Of a stretch of 64,000 bases of DNA, positions 11,151 to 25,801 are shown piece after piece; within the stretch, counting starts at the first letter, position 1; every line of letters begins with the position of its first letter. Source of the stretch: Rugalucina vietnamica (Eukaryota; Mollusca; Bivalvia; Lucinida; Lucinidae). The stretch spans positions 43,289,071 through 43,353,070 of the forward strand of contig OZ024880.1 of assembly GCA_964017185.1 (NCBI GenBank), in the 5' to 3' direction. Below the pieces are notes generated by a model, which was not told the DNA's origin, did no database searches, and saw nothing but the letters and a program-made list of their open reading frames with translations. A program made the position numbers and the translations under genes.

Positions 11151-11401
11151 TCAATAGTTTTCACCAGACAGAACACAGTGATTTACAACATCAGCCCTCT
11201 CCACGTGCTCATCTATCTTAAAATCACCCCACGTGACCACAACGATGCCTTGTCCCGCCGCTCCATAGGACGGGTTCCCTGCTTTCCCAACCTCAATATC
11301 GACCACTTCCTGTGGTGATAAAGTGAATGACAGTCTAGAATAACCGCCACCACCACCGGTACCCCCAGTCCGACTTCCGGCACCACCGCCATAGAGGCCA
11401 G
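11151..11401 (-). CDS. LRP-like gene exon 25: glycine-rich domain end and stop
   Basis: Acceptor TCCACAG, phase 1 entry. It reads AGLYGGGAGSRTGGTGGGGG, then LSPQEVVDIEVGK and AAGQGIVVVTWG, the strand that normally closes this fold, followed by DFKIDEHVERADVVNHCVLS, GENY and TGA at 11151-11153. Possible donors before the stop are GTT|GTAAAT (phase 0), TCTG|GTGAAA (phase 1) and AC|GTGGGG (phase 2), so the exon could also be spliced onward to the 7TM exons. No canonical AATAAA was seen shortly after the TGA on this strand. Confidence 0.82.
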
Positions 11402-13572
11402 CTGTGGAAGGTAAACACAATAAGAGCTTAATGCCTACTGTAATAATTTGCCGAATTAGCCGCATCACTCGTCAAGATATTTGCATTATGTCTGTGTCCG
11501 ACAGGATACTCTCAAAAGCGGATTTCAAAACCATCGTGCCAGAGCATTTGAAGATCCGTCTTTTGGTATTGCAGTTTCTATACGCCAGAGTACATTTAAT
11601 TTTGAAAATCAGCAGGCATCACAGAGCACTGGAGCATTCTGTCTCGTAGTCCTAGTCCGGCTCATTTTGTGGTAGAAGTTACACAAATGCCTATGTAGAT
11701 CGAACTCCTTTTCAAGATGTGACTGCCTGTCAAAATTAAACAAGTACATTGACCAATACAAAGTGTACCAACCTATGGACCTGTTTCCATCTGATCCCCC
11801 GGGACCCGCAAACTGTCTCTTCCCAGAACTAACACGGACCCCTTCACAGTCGTCGGAATAGCCGCCGGCGCCGCAGAACAAATTGTGACTAATTCCCGGT
11901 ACTCCCAGAATGGTACTGCTCTCATCTTCCCCGGCGGTACCACCGGTCGTACAGTTGCTACTAGCAGTACCGTCACCACCTCGATAGTGACCTGCACCTC
12001 CTGTACCACCTAGCAAAAGCGAGGCTTTTTCATCACATTCAGTGCTTCAACTTTAAATATTTCCTAGAACCCTCCGGTACATAGTTTAAACAGAGTACTT
12101 AGGATTGCTCATTTTTAATACATGTACGTGTTTAGTAATGTAAGCTATTTTATCTGAATAACACATTGTTAGACCCGAATTTTGAATCTAGAGAACCACA
12201 TTTCTAAGATATCAACAGAAGTGGTAACATCACAACCTCACAACCATACCTTCATCATCGTGATAAGAAATTGACATAAATATTAAATATCGTATTGTTT
12301 TAAAAACATAGGAATATTAAAAGTATTGTAAATCAAACAGACCTTTCAGTAATTGCCCGCCTTTCCCACCATAAGCAACAAGGTACGAGGAGAACCTTGA
12401 ATCTCCCCCGTCCCCAGCCCTTTCCGCGTCGTTGGTGGCATCGTAACCACCCCCTCCCCCACCGACACAGATCACATCGACCTTAGTGGCGGTCGGGTAA
12501 ACGAAGAATTGTCCGGACTCGGTGTAAGCTTTATAGCCCTGTTTCTCGTCCCCGCATATGTCGTAGACTGAAACAGTGTCAACATGTCAAAGATACACTT
12601 AATATCCACCAGAGCGGTTTTTCCCGACTTTCAGTCTTTTTTGTGACACTATTGTAATGTTTGCGTTGCTTATTTTTTACCTTTCCACGAGAAATTGTCC
12701 CGTGGAAGGTGCAAGAATAAGACGAATTGGGTTTTCATTTACTTTGCGGTGTACCGAAAACCAAAGGTTATTATCAGACTGATATGCGAGACTGTTTGCA
12801 ATATCGCTGATCATGGTAACTATAGCATATGCATCTTTTTAAGATAATTAAATGACTTGTCATTTTGATTCTTCTACTTTTCACTTTTTTCACGTTGGTC
12901 GTATACAGTTAAAAGCTTTTCAGAAAAGCGCTAACTTGTAATTAACAATAGTCAAGTGAGACACAGTATAAATGAGCTGTTAAATATGTTTGTGAGATCT
13001 TCTTTTTCTATCGGAAAAATTGGTTACCGGTTAATGTATTTATTTTGTGCTGATTATTGTACTGAAGCAGTAACCAGCAATCAAATGTGTTGTATCTTAG
13101 CTATATATACTCTTAATTTACGTGCTCAATCAGCTCAGCAGTGATAGCCGTGATCGTATAGTGGTTAGTACTTCGCGTTGTGGCCGCGACAACCCAGGTT
13201 CGAATCCTGGTCACGGCAAATATTGTGATCGTCGCTGTCATGGCACAGCTGAGCAGATTTTTTTTTTTCTGGCGGTTCTTAATTCACGCAAATCTATATT
13301 TTGAGAAAAAAAATCGTGTTTTCTACAGTACAAAACCTACAAGCAATCAAAATTTCTTCGTAATTAAATATATGACATGTACAGCGTATTAAAGATTTTT
13401 AGTAGGTTTAAACGCATACACTATTAGATATGAACCCAGTACACAGTCTAGCCATGTTCTGCTTGCGGGTGTGTCAGGTGGTTTTTCCCCGGGTACTCCG
13501 GTTTTCGCCCCACCTACCGATTGATTCGTCTCGATATGAGTGAAAAAGCTTGAAAGGGACGTAAAACTGAAT

Positions 13573-13606
<34 letters not shown>

Positions 13607-16600
13607 CACAGTCTAAGCGCCTTTCTGCCGCGGTTCTTAATTCACGCAATTCTATATTTTGAGAAAAAAAAAAATCGTGTTTTCTACAATACAAAACCTA
13701 CCAGCAATCAAAATTTCTTCGTAATTAAATATATGACATGTACAGCATATTAAAGATTTTTAGTAGGTTTTAACGCATACACTATTAGATATGAACCCAG
13801 TTCACAGTCTAAGCGCCTGACCTTGGTGTGCGCGTTTTGGAGCATGGGCGCTAAATAGAATGAATGCGTTGTATATTTACCTAGATTACATTTGGGTATA
13901 TGACTCCATTCCCCTTTATAACAGCGCATAGGGAAATTGCTAGAGATCTTGTGTAGGGCGTAACACTGGACAGACGCACGGAACCCGTGTGGAACCAGCA
14001 GAAATTCTTTCTGTCCCTTCACCTCGCCATGTTGGATGGCAGGAATTCGACAGAATTCTGAGGATTAAACGTAGCACTTTGTTTTACTATATCAGGGTAG
14101 CCTTTAAAATGTGTGACTTTATTTTTATTTTATTTTTTTTTTTTAAATTCAGTTTTACGTCCCTTTCAAGATTATTTCAGCTCATATGAGACAGGCCAAT
14201 CAGTAGGTGGGGCGAAAACGGGAGAACCCCGAGAAAAAACCACTTGACACACCCGCAAGCAGAACTTGGCTTGTCTCATATGTGGCCAGAGCGGGGCTCG
14301 AACCCACACCAGACACAGCGGTGAGGTGTGACTTTAACTTCTAGTTTTAACAAGTGTAGAATTGCTGTAGTGGCAGTAAAATGCACGGCTAACCAAAAGG
14401 CTACTTGAAAAATCATGCATTCTTTTATGGCGTTATACAGTTCCACCGTATAGCCCCACGTTGGTCCATCAGACCCTTGGGTCTGATGCCATGGAATATT
14501 TTCAAAGAAACAATAACATAAACTATTAAGATTTGCTTTGAATGGAACTACATTTTGCTTGAATAAAAAACTACATTCATTTTTGTAACGAAAAAAAGGA
14601 TAACGAACAGTGTTAATTTAAAAACCACCCAGTAAGAGTCCGGTGCTAGATAGCCATGCTATAAAAACAAGTCGGCTGCTTTTAAAAAGACGCCAATAGG
14701 TTGCGCTTAGAAAATTAGTGTTTTTATCTACAATTTATGTAAAATAGGTCAAGGTCACAGCAGGATCATGTTTTATACAAACTTTATAGATCTTCATTCC
14801 CTGATGCGTTCTGCTAAGTTTCAAAATCACAGGCCTTCTGGTTCTGATGAGGATTGTTAAAGATTTTTGCTATTTAGGGCCATGCCGACCATCTTGGTAA
14901 TGTGACCTTTACCATTTTTTCATTACGAAAACTCGCCAATGCAATAACAGACATTTTTGAGCTTTAAAAATTGAGAAAAAAAAATCAGCTGAAAATTTTT
15001 GATATTTTTCTTATTTTTGCTCAAAACATAAATTGTGGGTACACGTTAGAGCCGCCTCGACAAGGCGGTTCTAACGAGTACCTACAATCTATGTTTTGGA
15101 GCAAAAGTAAGACCAGAGGACCAATGGTCCTGTAAACGTTCACCTGAGACCTGAGATATATACAAATAAACTTGTTTGACTAGAATGGTAATATACATGT
15201 ATATAACCCGATGGTAATATACATGTATATAACCCGAGGGCAGGGTCAGAGTAACCTCGGGAGGCAATTTATATTTTAAACAATGAAGATTCAGTCCATT
15301 TGCCAATTTACTGCAAGTTTTGCCCTTCAAATGACATTGTAACAATTTCCCCATTCAAATGCATGGGCAACCTATGTTGACCTTGCCGTAAAATAGGTCA
15401 AGGTCATCTAAGGGTCATGATTTATACAAATTTTGTAGAGCTCCATTGCTTGATGCTTCTTGCCAAGTTTCAAAATCATAGGCCTTCTGGAGTTGAAGAG
15501 TTTTAAAGGTTTTTGCTATTTATAGCTATGGCGGCCATCTTGGTCATGTGACCTTGACCATTTATACAAACTTTCACTGCACATTCCTAACGATCCTCCA
15601 CATAAAGTTTGGCTTTGATTGGCCAAGCCGTTTCAGAGATGATGATATTTGAATATTATGGCCATGTACATGTATATAGCCCTGGGACAGGGACAGACAA
15701 ACCCCTGGGGACAATTTTTTTTCATAAACATAAATATTCTGTCTATTTGCCCATTTCCTACAAGTTTTGCCTTTCAAATCATATTTTAACAAATTTCCCA
15801 TACAAATGCATGGGCGACCTATGTTGATCTTGCCATAAAAAAGGTCAATGTCATCCTTGAGTCATGATTTATATAAATGTTGTAGAGCTCCATTGCTTGA
15901 TGCTTCATGCCAAGTTTCAATATCATAGGCTTTCTGGTTCTGGTGAAGAAGATTTTTAAAGGTTTTTGCTATTTATAGCCATGGCGGCCATCTTGGTCAT
16001 GTGACCTTGACCATTTATATAAACTTTCATTGCCCCTTCCTAAGGATGCTCCACATGAAGTTTGGCTTTGATTGGCCAAGCAGTTTCGGAGGAGAAGATG
16101 TTTGAATATTATGTTCATAAACACCTACATGTATATAAGCCCGGGGCAGGGGCAGACAACCCCCTGGCGACAATTTTTTTTCATAAACATAAATATTCTG
16201 TCCATTTGCCCACATGAAGTCACAAATTGGCTTTGATTGGCCAAGTGGTTTCAGAGAAGAAGATGTTTGAAAAGTGTGAACAACGACGACGACAACGACC
16301 ACGACGACGGACGACAGAGCATGGGTATACTATAAGCTAGCCTGTGAGCCTTCGGTTCAGGTGAGCTAAACCAGAGGACCAATGGTCCTGTAAACGCTCA
16401 CCTGAGTCTGCTGCATATACCAATAAACATGTTTGAAAATTATGGTATTTAACCCCAGTGCAGTGGCAGATGAAGCCCTTGGGCCGTTTTCTTTTTTCAG
16501 AATAATCAATATTCTGTCCATTTGCCAATTTCTTGGCTCTTGCTGGCTTTTCCCTTCAAATGACATTTTAACAGTTTTTCCCATTCAAATCATTGCATGG

Positions 16601-19600
16601 GCAACCCATGTTGACCTTGTCATAAACTTGGTCAAGGTCATCACAGGGTCATGATTTATATATACATTGTAATACTTTAGCCATGGATGCTTCACGCCAT
16701 GTTTCATTGAAATCAATCTATTGGTTTCAGAGAAGAAGATATTTGAACGTTTTTTTTTTACCATATATGGGCTTGGAGGCCATCCTGGTCATGTGACCTA
16801 AATTATTAATATACACATTGGTTCCCCCATCCTATAGATACTTCACATAAAATTTGGCTTCAATTGGCCAAGTGGTTTCAGAGGAGAAGATGTTTGAATA
16901 TTATGGTAATATACATGTATATTGCCCCGGGGTGTGGGCATATGAGCCCTTAGGTCCATTTTCTTTTTCAGAATCATTAATAATTAGTCCTACTACCCAT
17001 TTCCTGCAAGATTTTCACCTCAAATGACTTTTTAAAAGTTTTCCCCATTCCAATGCATTGGCAACCTATGTTGACCTTGTCGTAAAATAGGTCAAGGTCA
17101 CCACAGGGTCATGATTTATAAATACATTGTAGTACTTCAGCCATAGGTGCTTCATGCCAAGTTTCTTTGAAATCGGTCCAGCAGATTCGGAGAAGAAGAT
17201 TTTTGAAGGGTTTTTACCATATATGGGCATGGCAGCCATCTTGGTCGTATGAACTAGATAATTTATATATACATTAATTCCCCCATTCCATAGATGATTC
17301 ACATAAAATTTGGCTTTGATTCGCCAAGCGGTTTCAGGAGAAGATGTTTGAATATTATGCTAATATACATGTATATTGCCCCAGGGTGGGGGTAGATGAG
17401 CCCCTGGAGTCCCGTTTTTTTTCAGAATCATTAATAGTCCTACTGCCCATTTCCTGCAAGACTTTCACTTTAAATGACATTTTAAAAGTTTTCCCTATTC
17501 AATTGCATTGGCGACCTATGTTGGCTTTGATTCGCCAAGCGGTTTCAGGAGAAGATGTTTGAATATTATGCTAATATACATGTATATTGCCCCAGGATGG
17601 GGGTAGATGAGCCCCTGGAGTCCAGTTTTTTTCAGAATCATTAATAGTCCTACTACCCATTTCCTGCAAGACTTTCACTTTAAATGACATTTTAAAAGTT
17701 TTCCCTATTCAATTGCATTGGCGACCTATGTTGACCGTGCCATTAAAAAAGGTCAAGGTCATCACAGGGTCATGATTTATATACACATTGTAGTACTTGA
17801 GCCATCGATGCTTCATGCCAAGTTTCTTTGAAATCGATCCACCGGTTCTGGAGAAGAAGATTTTTGAAGGGTTTTTACCATATATGGGCATGGCGGCCAT
17901 CTTGGTCATGTGACCTGGATTATTTATATACACATTGATTACCCCTTCCTATTGATGCTTCACATAAAATTTGGCTTTGATTGGCCAAGCGGTTTCAGAG
18001 AAGATGATGTTTGAATATTATGGTAATATACATGTATATTGCCCCGGGGTGGGGGCATATGAGCCCCTGGGGTCCAATTTTTTTTCAGAATCATTAATAT
18101 TCAGTCCTATTGCCCATTTCCTGCAAGACTTTCACTTTAAATGACATTTTAAAAGTTTTCCCCATTCAAATGCATTGGCAACCTATGTTGACCTTGCCGT
18201 AAAATAAGTCAAGGTCACAACAGGGTCATGATTTATATACATATTGTAGTGCTTGAGCCATCAATGCTTCATGCCAAGTTTCGTTGAAATCAGTCCACCG
18301 GTTCTGGAGAAGAAGATTTTTGAAGGGTTTTTAACATATATGGGCATGGCGGCCATCTTGGTCATGTGACCTGGATTTCTTATATACACATTGGTTCCCC
18401 CTTCCTATAGATGCTTCATATAAAATTTGGCTTTGGTTGGCCAAGCGGTTTCAGAGAAGAAGATCTTTGAAATTGTGGACGGACGACGGACGGACGGACG
18501 GACGACGGACGGACGCCGGATCATGGCCATCCTATAAGCTCACCTTGTGAGCCTAACGGCTCAGGTGAGCTAAAAATAGGCATACCCCTGCAAACCCCAT
18601 TTTCACTAATTAAAAGTGGGGTTTAAGGGGGTAAATAATAATCTTATCAATAACCTTATGAATAGACAATCGTACGATTGCATGCGATTCAGTGGGATTC
18701 AGTGGCACTTTACATAGGCAAACCGAATAACCCCAGATGTGACGCCGCAGAACGCGGCGTCCCATCTGGGGCTATTGTGTTTCAAGGCTGAAAGTAATTT
18801 CGTCGAAAATTGAGATAAAAATAAAAATCACTTCTAACACCCCTAACAATGAAAGTGGACTCACCCAAATGATAGTGATGGGCGAATCCATTCGTCATTA
18901 ATGGGTCAACTTGTTTACAGAAACCATCATCAAGAAAACATGTTCGTGCAATAAATACCCCCTTAAACCCCACTTTTATATAGAAGAAAAATGAAAAATT
19001 TCAATAGAAAAGTTTGGATATTTTTCTTATTTCTGCTCCAAAACATAGATTGTGGGTACTCGTTAGAACCGCCTCGACGAGGCGGTTCTAACGTGTACCC
19101 ACAATCTATGTTTTGAGCAAAAATAAGAAAAATATCCAAACTTTTCTATTGAAATTTTTCATTTTTTTACAACTCAAAAACTCGCTGTATATTGCATGGA
19201 CATGTTTTCGTAATGATTGAAACCTCCTGATGACGGATGCATGGAGACACATAAAATCAAATAGATACTAAATTTAGCACTGGCAAGATGGCGTGAAGGC
19301 ATACCTCGTGTTTTATTAGAATCTTCAATATGCAAGGTCCCTGTCCTGTTCGTGGCTGCACAACTGGGTCCGTACGGCGATGGGAGGCAAATACCGTCAC
19401 AAAATCCCGATACTTGGCGACAAGCAGTTTCTGAAATGTTTAATATCTATTTTCAAGCTCAGCGAAAAGTACAGGTGCAGATGAGTTCACGAAGATTTTA
19501 ATAAAAGAGCTGCCTCATGGGAAAACCAACAATCTGCATATGCGAAAACAAAGGCGCAGATCAGCTTCGCGGTAACCGCGAAGCCAGCTTCGCGGTAACC

Positions 19601-22600
19601 GCGAAGCTGATCAGCGCCTTTGTTTTCGCTACATGGATAGTACAATATCTCTACTTTCTAAATCCAAAATTTCCAGCCTCTAGCCATCTTCTGTGACTGC
19701 ACAGGTCGGTTTATGTCGGACCTGGTCGGAAACCACATTGTTGGTTTTCCCACGAGGCGGCTCAAATAAATGGTTGGACATCAGACTGAAGGTAAAAAAG
19801 AGCCACATAAAACTGCAATCGTGTGTAAGGGTTCGGAAATAAATGGTGAGTTTTATTAAGGATGTTCGCTGCCAATGAAAAAATATTCAAACTTTTTTGC
19901 TAACCTCTCTTTTTTGATTCCAAAAGATAAAATAAGGCATATGAAAACAAAATAAATATAGGGTAGTGTGCATTTTTTCAAGCTACAGGCCTCTGAATGA
20001 GATCTCTAAACTACATGTTTGAAAATTAGGAAAATTAATTTAATTTTCAATTCTTTCACATATACCTTCCTGGACAAACAATACATCACGACTGCTTTCA
20101 AACCTCATTTTGTTAAGTAAGGCTGACTATTTTGGACCTAAAACATACATAAATTTTCATCTTGAAGTGGATGACAATTTTTTTCGGGTCATTTAACAAC
20201 CCTACCCCCTAACTTGAAAAGTCGAAAAAAAAGTCCATATTTATAAATGTGTCAAATCCATATTTGTAGATTCAAACTTTTTCTTGTATTTTCACACAGC
20301 ATAGGACTTGTTCATATTTTTCGATTAAAAGAATGAAAAATATAGGGTAGTGTGCATATAAGAGAACCAACAACTTGAAAATCGCCATTTAAGCTTTTTT
20401 TCGGCTGTTTTATTTCTTGCACCCCATTTCAGAAAACCACCCAAAATTTTAAAACTAGCACACCAAAGAAAGAAAAACTGATAAAGAAAACCTTGTACAC
20501 ACCTACGTCTGCTAAAATAAACATCAAATCAGTGCAACTAATTTGAAGTTGTGTACTATTGAAGCTTTATTTACCCTACCCCCTAATTTTTGCTAATACT
20601 CAAAATTTTCTAAAAAGTTGCAAAAATGGGGTGAAAAATGAAGTTCCCTAGATTGACAATTTTCATTGCTGGTTCAATGCATATCATCAATATGTAGTCA
20701 AATATAAAATATTAGGAAAATATCTGCAACCGTTTACGAGATATTCACCAAAATAAAAACCGGAAGTTCCGAAATGTCAAATGTTGGCAGCGAACATCCT
20801 TAATGTCACTGCCACAAAATTACCCTTTGAAGAGCATCGAAGCAATTAGCTGACTGTTCAGTTATATGGAACTGTCCTAGTTTTAGCCAGTGTTAATTGT
20901 TTATCTTATGCAGTTTGAAAAGAATGCATAATTTTCAAGTTAGAATGTTGAAGGAATTAATACACATAATTTTTTTTCATTAGATATTACGTAGTACGGT
21001 GCCTACCTTTTACGCTCACCGCAAAGTTCACAAAAATATCTGTGGGTAGAAATAATTCTTCACTTGGACCCTGGACTGCAATTCCTCGGGGCCTTGATAG
21101 GTAATATCTAAAATGAAAAGATTTGTTAACGGTTTGTGAATCAGTTTATTAACAGCGTACACTTTGCTTCAAGTCCGCATAAGCTACTTTACAATAGTGA
21201 CGTAAAAAAAGCATTTCCCCAAAATAAAAACAGTTTTTCCCTTTAAACCATACTTTCAAAATAATGTGTCACTGTTGGAATCCCATGGTATCACTAACAC
21301 GCAAAAATGCCTAATCCTTAACGGCACAGCACATCTTTTAAAACTGATTACCTGAAATTACTTTTTTTCTCTGATATTTGAGCCACCTCGTGGGAAAACC
21401 AACAATGTGGTTTCCGAACAGGTCTGACACAAATCAGGCTGCACAGTCTCAGAAGCAGGCTAGAAGCTTGAAATTTCGGATTTAAGTAGAAGAGGAATTG
21501 TACTATCCGAGTAGCGAAAACAAAGGCGCTGATCAGCTTCGCGGTTACCGCGAAGCTGATCTGCGTCTTTGTTTTCGCCTATGCAGATTGTTGGTTTTCC
21601 CATGGGACGGCTCATTTCATGATGATCAGTCTTGTTTTATCAATATCTACCGCGGGATGATTTCGACCAAATGTGTGCCGGTATGTGATGTACTCGCAAC
21701 GCTATGTGGATGTGTTGTAAAACAAACGCACCTGTGCACAGCCCTGGTAGAGGTATTTGTCCAGTACAGTAGGTCTCCGCCCCGGTCGACTTTAAGGCTG
21801 GTTATGTCCCCAGGTTCGAGCTCCAACAGCAGGGTTCTGTTCTCACCGTCAAGTCCAGAACGCCAGATCTGGGTGGTCTTAGATCTGTAGAAGTCGGCAT
21901 AATGGATCTCGTTGGTGAAATAAATGCCTATAAAATATAAATTCACAACCGATTTTATTACAGTTCAAAGATAGGTTCCTATCATATACCTGTACAATTA
22001 TTTTCCCAGTTCCGGGTCTTTTTTTTTTCAGTCGAAGTGGTTTCCAAATAATTGCTCAGAGCAAATTATGTTTCGACTTTACCATTACAAAGCATACGTA
22101 TATTTGACCTAACCACAAAAAGGGTCTGATTTAGACGATTGAATCTGGTAGAATTGGAACACATAAGATTGCCATTTGCAGGGTGGGGTGAGGGGGTCAT
22201 TGGCCGAAGAAATCGAGATTGTTTCTTAGTTTTGTTATGCTAGGACTATTAATGATTTTATCCTAATATACAATGCATATCTTTTTAGAAGACTACTAAG
22301 GTTGGATCAGTGGCATGTACCTCGTGTTTATCTCTAACCACCCAATGACCACCTGCTGAAAAACTTCGCAGAAGACTAAGACTTGTTCTTGGGTTGTGAT
22401 TCTGATTTTTTACGATTTTCTGGCATTTTTATTCTTACTTATTACGAATAGAAAACGTGCCCATGCAATATACATAGATTTTTAAAGTTTTGAAAAATGA
22501 AAATTTTCAGCAGAAAAAAATTGATATCTTTAACATTTTTGCTCAAAACAATGATTGTGGGTTACGAGTACCCACACGAGTACCCACAATCTAAGTTTAG

Positions 22601-25600
22601 GATCAAAAGTGACAAAATAAGTATACCCCTGTAAACCGCAGTTTAACTGATAAAAGTGATGTTTAACTGGGTATACATTTCACGGACATGTTTTCCTGAT
22701 GCAACATAGCGGGTACTTACGCTCCCCCTCCGTTGCTACCAGAGTGGACAACATCGTGAAGTCCGTGATTGGCTTCATGTTGGAACCATTCATATCAATG
22801 CGCCAAACACAACCCTGGTCTATCAAAAATACGTACCTACAAGACAAAACACGCAAATGATTTGTTGTACGGATACTCATATTATAAATTTTAACACCAA
22901 CGTCAACATAACGCCACAGCACTCTCTCTTTTGTTGCTACCAGAGTAAAATGTTTAGTGAAAGCTATTCATTTTAGTTGGTTGGGGCCGGAGCTTCTTGT
23001 CTGTTGCTTGGCCCACCGGGGTCCAACTGGTGTTTTTCTTTTGCTCCGGAGTTAGTAGGTTATTCGGCGCCCAGGGATCTCCATCGTCGGGCAGCTTACT
23101 CAATCTGTGAGTCCTGGTTTTTGATTCATCAGGATGTTTATCATGATTTATTTGTTTGTTCTTGATGATTCATTGACTAGTTAGAGATTCACCACGAGGA
23201 CCGAAGAACTAACTAAATGTTGTGAACCACTGCAGAAGCTGAGGGTGAGGTTAGGTACCTGTAAAACCGGTTTAAGCCCGCCAGTAACTTTGTGTTACTG
23301 ATCGTTCCAAGTCGATACTTCTGTGGTGGTTCTTTTTGTTTTATGTCTTGGTGTTTAAAATTTTTTGTGCTGTTGGCGCCTTATGTATGTTTTCATATTT
23401 TTAGTTAAGTTAAGGTAACTGAGTGGCCACCTATTGGGAAAATAGCTGCTCATTCGGCTTACGATATGTTTCATGGTATAAGTACCTGATTGTTGGTTTG
23501 GTTTTTTCCCACCTCGGTTTTTGGAGTGGGAATCTTTTTCTGATTGCGCCTTTTCCTGATCTTTGCCTACTTGTACCTTTTCATGTTCGAACTGTCCATA
23601 TTACCTATAGGACTTACGGCTTATCAGTTACTAGCATCTAGTAAAAATACAACATGAAGTATAGCGAAAATCCCGCCCACTTTTGTAAACTCTTGGCGTG
23701 AGTCTCTATGGTAATATCTATATTCATCAAAACACAGCTATCAAAATACCTACCTGGGAATACAATTTTATACTAAACAGAGGATCTCATACAGCCATTG
23801 TCATTTCGATAAAAAATCTGAAATTCATACAACACGGCATCTCTGCTTAAAAAATAAATAAATAAAACAAAATAATAATAATAATAATAAACTTCCAGAA
23901 AAGAGATGGCCATGAGGTTAGCAACTTTGCGTACACCAGACTTTATTTAAGTCAACTGAGTCTAGCATACATACCCATATTCAATATTCAATGCCAAGGA
24001 AGCGGGTTTTCCTAGTGCCCCGTCAATCAGTAATATAGATTTATTTTTGTTAATGTCATAAGCGACTAGACTACCACACAGCTCCGGCACTCCGGGTCCG
24101 ATCTCCTGCCGCTTCAGCACAATATAATACAGAAGACGATTCCCAGGGTCGATGTCGAGGCTAACAAAATCTGAAATATCCATAAAGCTAATATGTCCAC
24201 GAAATATAAAGTCCCTATACATCACACTTTTATATTTGACGAGATTACAACATAGGTCATCATTATTTTCTTAAATGCATCAAAATACCCAAACTTTAGA
24301 TTTCATTGAACAAAATAAATCATTATCAGGTCTGCATCATCTCGGAAAATTGCGATCGAAATTATCGCGCAGATGCGCATTTACCGGCAGCGCAGAAGAT
24401 TCCATATTTTAATAGAAATGAGACAATTTTTTCGCCGTTCTGCGCGATAGAAAGCTTATACGATTGCTATCATGTAGCCTTGCTTTCGACTTTTTTCGGA
24501 TGTGATCGGACCACGTGGAGGGAAACTACAGCGGTAAGGAGACGAAAATTTTGCAAAATGAACCAGGATTATCAACTATTGATAGTTATTCAAACGATCC
24601 TGGGTATGATATACGTTTTTTCGGCGGTCAAGCGCCATGGTAGGGTCTGTGGCTTTAACTTCATAGATTACACGTTTACTGACTTGAATATATGTAAAGG
24701 CACATCTCGATTACCAATAACAAAAATATCTTTTGATTCCGTCTTTAGAAACCTCTCACAAAACGACGTTGACGGATGACGTTTAGGCTGCTTCACGGTA
24801 TGTAGACGTGGCCTGCACCGGGACGCAACTTGTCAGCACATGTTCATGAATGTCACCCTAACACGTTGTTTCAGACGTGAAATTGTTGAGCTTACCTTTG
24901 AAAAACGCAAAGTTACGTCATTTTCATTTAACCCACACTCGAGAATCGCTAAGGTGCGAACCGGCCTGTTTTCATTATTTGGCCTTTGAATTGGTTCAAA
25001 CAAAAACTAATCTGACCCTTTTGGCAAAAATGATTTCTTTTCTACCAGCACATGTAATAATAATAATTATAATAAAAAATAATAATGATAATGTCTTTAT
25101 TTAAAGAGGATGACATATTTAGTACATAAACAAATCTCCCATATGGTCCTCTTAAATCAATGACGTGTGGTCAACGTGCATGGGAAGCACACAAAACTTT
25201 TGGTAGTGTGACGTTAGATTCTTTCTTCCATGAAACGTTTTCGATCAACTTTGCATGTATGTATATACCGTATATGTAAGACGACGATAATAAATGTTTG
25301 TAAAGGTTTGACCGGCTACAGGTACCCACCCAGTTATCAAGGAATATAGCATCATTTTCATCTCGTCAGTAATCTGTGACGCACATGGGTATACATTTTG
25401 TCAATACATTTTGGCCCATATTACCTCCCTTTCAGTGAACGCTTTTTACTGCTTCGAAACTTTTATTTGAAACTTTTATATTTTATTCTAATCTTCACAT
25501 ACGGTAGTTTAATATGGTATTAGCATTTGTCATGAACAGAAAAATAAATAATGTAACCTGGTTACTGGTCAACAACAACAATTAGGTTACAATATGGGAT

Positions 25601-25761
25601 AAGTATAGCACATAAAATCTGGAATATTCAATATAATCTGATTCATATGTTAGCAAATTAGCCAATTAATTTTAAACTGGCAATACTACATGTCACACCG
25701 TTACCATTCGATCAATAACAAGTGTCAACTTATATAGATATCTCGTCTCTGTGGCGCAATT

Positions 25762-25801
<40 letters not shown>

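Noticed and set aside
11773-12009. Alternative 78-codon frame over exon 24
   Set aside because: Out of phase with neighbouring exons and lacks the glycine-rich pattern.
14280-14335. tRNA-like sequence on the minus strand
   Set aside because: It is the head of a SINE with body and tail, not a tRNA gene.
16368-18553. Regular repeats considered as a CRISPR array or satellite
   Set aside because: Units are about 458 bp, diverged, without short repeat-spacer structure, and have defined element ends; the genome is eukaryotic.
21498-21890. 130-codon plus-strand frame
   Set aside because: Left part is a MITE hairpin, right part is antisense of exon 20.
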